Shown here one piece after another: positions 8,765-10,424 of a DNA stretch of 10,424 nucleotides. Under the pieces are notes generated by a model that was not told where the DNA came from, ran no database searches, and was given only the letters and a program-made list of their open reading frames with translations. The translations under genes were made by a program, and so were the position numbers. This stretch comes from Larix sibirica (Eukaryota; Streptophyta; Pinopsida; Pinales; Pinaceae): positions 1 to 10,424 of the forward strand of contig NWUY0300043617.1 in NCBI GenBank assembly GCA_004151065.3. Reading direction: 5' to 3'. Every line of letters begins with the position of its first letter. Within the stretch, counting starts at the first letter, position 1.

Positions 8765-8937
8765 AAATTCCCTTTAATGTAAAACTCATCCAAACATTGG
8801 AGTTATCCCAGGCCTACCGATTTATATTAGAGCTTTGGTTTTGTCATAATTCCAATCATTCCTTTAGTTTGCTCCCTGTTATATTGTCTTCCCCTTGCTC
8901 TCACTCAGTCTGGTCCTGGGCATTTAGAAGTTTAGAG

Positions 8938-8946
8938 AAACCCTAA
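8938..8946 (+). promoter_or_regulatory. Telo-box AAACCCTAA
   Basis: The exact 9-mer AAACCCTAA occurs in the putative leader of the LTR candidate. This motif is known from promoters and 5' leaders of many plant genes of the translation machinery. A single copy in a transposon-like context may have no function. Confidence 0.4.
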
Positions 8947-9028
8947 TTTGTTTCGTCTTCCCCTCAATCCTTACCTCTCTTGTGTGTAGTGTTATGTGGG
9001 AGACTCTCCACACCTCTCACGAACTACA

Positions 9029-9565
9029 TTATGGTATCTCTGAGGAACCGTGTTCTGGTCGCTCCACAACTTGTGTTTCACCTTGCATTTTACATTTCAC
9101 GGGTCACCTCATGGTATTTATTATGCATGACATTTCTCTACATACGTAATAGTGTTTCCATCCAAGACAATCACCTTCATCTCCCGGGGACACCTCATAT
9201 AATCTCTATCATCCATTACACCTATCTGCACACTATCATTAGCAGCCTCTTCTTCCGCATACTTACACTTCAACAAATTATCACCAAATCCATAAAAGGA
9301 CTCCAGAGGAGTCATACACAATACAACTGAGCGTGGGATAATGTAGTATCATAGTGGGGTTTTTTGCTTTTGCAACCATTTATGTGTATATTCTCTTCTT
9401 GGTAGCAGCTATGAGAAGCTTACACTACAAATGCTTGTTCGTGGATATAGATTCCTCAAATGAAGAAGCACTTGAATTTTCATTTGTATATACATTTGCA
9501 GTTTCCCTCAACTTGCTCCACTTAGCTCTGGACCTAGATACTGCTAGCTCATTTGCAACTCATCC
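9029..9565. other. Sequence between LTR candidate and CACTA end, unassigned
   Basis: If the LTR call is right, this would be the start of the internal region, interrupted by the CACTA element at 9566. No gag-like frame starts here. On the minus strand two open pieces have a rather protein-like composition: 9121-9321 (acidic, with DDRDYMRCPREMKVIVLDG) and 9425-9559 (basic then serine-rich, with SRSRAKWSKLRE). The plus strand over the same bases is also open, with a hydrophobic string. I do not recognise any of them and do not call a gene. Confidence 0.4.
9032..9045 (+). other. Degenerate primer-binding site (initiator tRNA-Met type)
   Basis: TGGTATC at 9032-9038 equals the first seven bases of the common plant retrotransposon primer site complementary to initiator tRNA-Met. 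After that it reads TCTGAGG instead of AGAGC, with only the GAG recoverable by a shift. It starts three bases after the putative LTR end, which is the usual distance. Confidence 0.35.
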
Positions 9566-9581
9566 CACTACAAGGAAAAGG
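9566..9581 (+). repeat. CACTA terminal inverted repeat (left end)
   Basis: CACTACAAGGAAAAGG, preceded by TCC at 9563-9565. The matching inverted end is expected beyond position 10424, followed by the same TCC. Confidence 0.75.
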
Positions 9582-9584
9582 CCC

Positions 9585-9645
9585 TATAGAGGAGGTTATA
9601 GCGGATGCTTCCCTCAAAAGAGCTCAAATATCTGTTTATAGCGGA
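9585..9645 (+). repeat. TATAGMGGA subterminal repeats, three copies
   Basis: TATAGAGGA (9585-9593), TATAGCGGA (9597-9605) and TATAGCGGA (9637-9645) lie directly inside the terminus, in the same orientation. TATAGCG boxes next to the terminus are a familiar trait of CACTA families. Confidence 0.7.
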
Positions 9646-9658
9646 GGCCACTAGCAGA

Positions 9659-10358
9659 GGTGCGTGGCTAGAGGTTGTAGCAAATGTTTTTTTTGGTGCG
9701 TTTCTACCTTAAACGCCCTGGTGCGTCTATAATCAACACGCATTGGGACAACCAAAAACAATTGTCACGCGATGAAAAAAAATGAATTAAAAAAATGCAA
9801 AATGGCCAAATTTTTTGTAAAACCGTCACGGTGCGTTTTGGTACGCCAACACACCAGTGCGTCAACACAAAAAATGCACTGAGAACACCAAAAAACAATG
9901 TTGCATCGCGAAAAAAATCAATTAAAATAAAATTTATGCAAAATGCACCGTAGTTTTTGTGCAACCATAGCAGTGTGTTTTGGTAACAATAACACCTCGG
10001 TGCATCTCCAGAACCAAAGCACCATGACCGCCAAAAACAATGTTGCCCCTCGATAAAAAAACATCAATTAAAAAAATTGATGCGAAACACATAGAAATTT
10101 TCTAAATCCGTTGCGGTGCGTTTGTGTAATCTAAATGCACCGTTGTGCCTAAGATAAATAAATGCCCCAGGTTGTTTTATAAAAAATAAAATAAAAAAAC
10201 CTAAACACGGTGCATCCATTATTAATAAATGCCTCGGTGCATGCCTATTACTAAAATGCACCGGTTTAGGCTTTGTTAAAAAATAAAAAAATTAAAAATG
10301 ATAAATATGGTTTAAAAACCCGCATGCAGTGCGATGTCATTATAACGCACCGGTGCGT
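9659..10358. repeat. Subterminal GGTGCRT motif array in both orientations
   Basis: Exact GGTGCGT on the plus strand: 9659, 9695, 9720, 9830, 10115, 10352. GGTGCAT on the plus strand: 9999, 10209, 10236. Inverted copies: ATGCACC at 9943, 10135, 10256 and ACGCACC at 10345. Near-matches such as AGTGCGT (9856), AGTGTGT (9972) and AGCACC (10018) fill the gaps. That is 13 GGTGCRT sites in about 700 bp, far above chance in AT-rich DNA. Several keep CG dinucleotides, whereas others have the CG to CA change expected from cytosine methylation decay. The layout fits binding sites for a TNPA-like protein; this is inference. Confidence 0.75.
9695..10257. repeat. Degenerate tandem repeat, ~135-143 bp unit, about four copies
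   Basis: Unit heads GGTGCGT at 9695, 9830, AGTGTGT at 9972 and GGTGCGT at 10115 are spaced 135, 142 and 143 bp. The first three units share an order of blocks: head with GTTTTGGTA, second GGTGCGT-like box about 25 bp on, an ACCAAAAACAATGTTGC-like block (near 9748, 9887 and 10033), a TCGCG/CTCGA box, an A-rich ATCAATTAAAA block, then TGCAAAAT or TGCGAAAC. The fourth unit keeps only the first third and then blends into a second pattern of about 94 bp (AAATGCMCC followed by an AAAAAATAAA-rich stretch at 10160 and 10254). Confidence 0.7.
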
Positions 10359-10360
10359 TA
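10343..10360. repeat. Perfect 18-bp palindrome of the GGTGCGT motif
   Basis: TAACGCACCGGTGCGTTA is its own reverse complement. It is two GGTGCGT motifs back to back. Flanking bases do not extend the symmetry. Confidence 0.9.
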
Positions 10361-10424
10361 CCCCGTCGGGCGTACCGGAACAAGGTTTTGTAAAAAAAAT
10401 TACTGCACCATAAAAATCATTTTA

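Larger units (their letters stand above)
8604..9028 (+). mobile_element. Candidate Copia-like LTR (solo or 5' LTR)
   Basis: The 425-bp block begins TGTTGGATAC and ends GAACTACA, giving TGT...ACA terminal dinucleotides and the short inverted ends usual for LTRs. It has a good TATA box about 150 bp in. Downstream comes a pyrimidine-rich leader-like stretch with AAACCCTAA. A TGGTATC primer-site core lies three bases after the end. The length suits a Copia LTR. Against it: no second copy is in the window, no gag or pol reading frame follows, and the primer site diverges after seven bases. I found no convincing 5-bp duplication. The boundaries are inferred from these signals alone. Confidence 0.4.
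9566..10424 (+). mobile_element. One end of a CACTA (En/Spm-type) DNA transposon, continues past window
   Basis: The block opens with CACTACAAGGAAAAGG, very close to the CACTACAAGAAAA terminus typical of plant CACTA elements. TATAGCGGA-type repeats follow at once, as in many CACTA termini. A subterminal region of several hundred bases then carries one short motif (GGTGCRT) in both orientations. In En/Spm such motifs bind the element-encoded TNPA-like protein, while the termini are cut by the TNPD transposase. No transposase coding sequence lies in the window and the other end (a GTAGTG terminus) is not seen inside, so completeness is unknown. The three bases before it are TCC, the predicted 3-bp target duplication. 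Confidence 0.75.

Noticed and set aside
8985-8990. GTAGTG as a possible right end of a CACTA element
   Set aside because: The preceding bases (CTTGTGT) do not mirror CACTACAAGG well, the next three bases are TTA and not TCC, and it lies on the wrong side of the 9566 terminus.
8980-9330. Plus-strand open frame of 116 codons
   Set aside because: It starts inside the LTR candidate, has no recognisable domain, and the opposite strand is equally open over much of it.
9354-9641. Plus-strand open frame with a hydrophobic start
   Set aside because: It begins at GTG, runs across the CACTA terminus at 9566 and has no recognisable domain.
9704-10261. Minus-strand open frames with repeated phenylalanine-rich peptides
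   Set aside because: They are translations of the A-rich tandem repeat of the CACTA subterminal region; the peptide repeats follow the DNA repeat.

Overview
The window looks like non-genic nuclear DNA of a land plant. It is AT-rich, has no intact protein-coding gene, and consists of worn transposable elements separated by anonymous sequence. The LINE is of the plant L1 type with an RNase H domain, and the right edge carries a CACTA-type terminus. The reverse transcriptase wording (FVDD catalytic box, IGLPLEVTKWI, KYLGYFLNPN) resembles L1 elements I associate with conifers, so a gymnosperm is my best guess. That guess comes from memory of such elements, not from a comparison.

Left part (1-3120): no gene. 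A degenerate tandem repeat of about 98 bp lies at roughly 1005-1250. A looser cluster of GCAC/GTGC dyads lies at about 1855-2155. The rest is featureless AT-rich sequence.

Centre (about 3121-7255, + strand): a 5'-truncated, decayed L1-type LINE. In order it holds a short tail of ORF1 that overlaps the ORF2 start (ATGA), an endonuclease that has lost its middle, a nearly complete reverse transcriptase, a connection region, a zf-RVT zinc finger and an RNase H domain. A 3' UTR with AATAAA and a short A-run follows. ORF2 is broken by at least four frame changes and about fifteen in-frame stops, so it cannot make a functional protein. In a live element these domains nick the target DNA, reverse-transcribe the element RNA from the nick and remove the RNA strand.

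Right part (7256-9565): mostly unassigned. A candidate solo or 5' LTR of a Copia-like retrotransposon (about 8604-9028) has TGT/ACA ends, a TATA box and a degenerate initiator-tRNA-Met primer site just after it.

Right edge (9566-10424): one end of a CACTA (En/Spm) DNA transposon, entering at CACTACAAGG and running off the window. Inside the terminus are TATAGCGGA repeats and then a dense array of GGTGCRT motifs in both orientations, carried on a degenerate tandem repeat of about 135-143 bp and including a perfect 18-bp palindrome. This is the most interesting structure here. It has the layout expected of a transposase-binding subterminal region.
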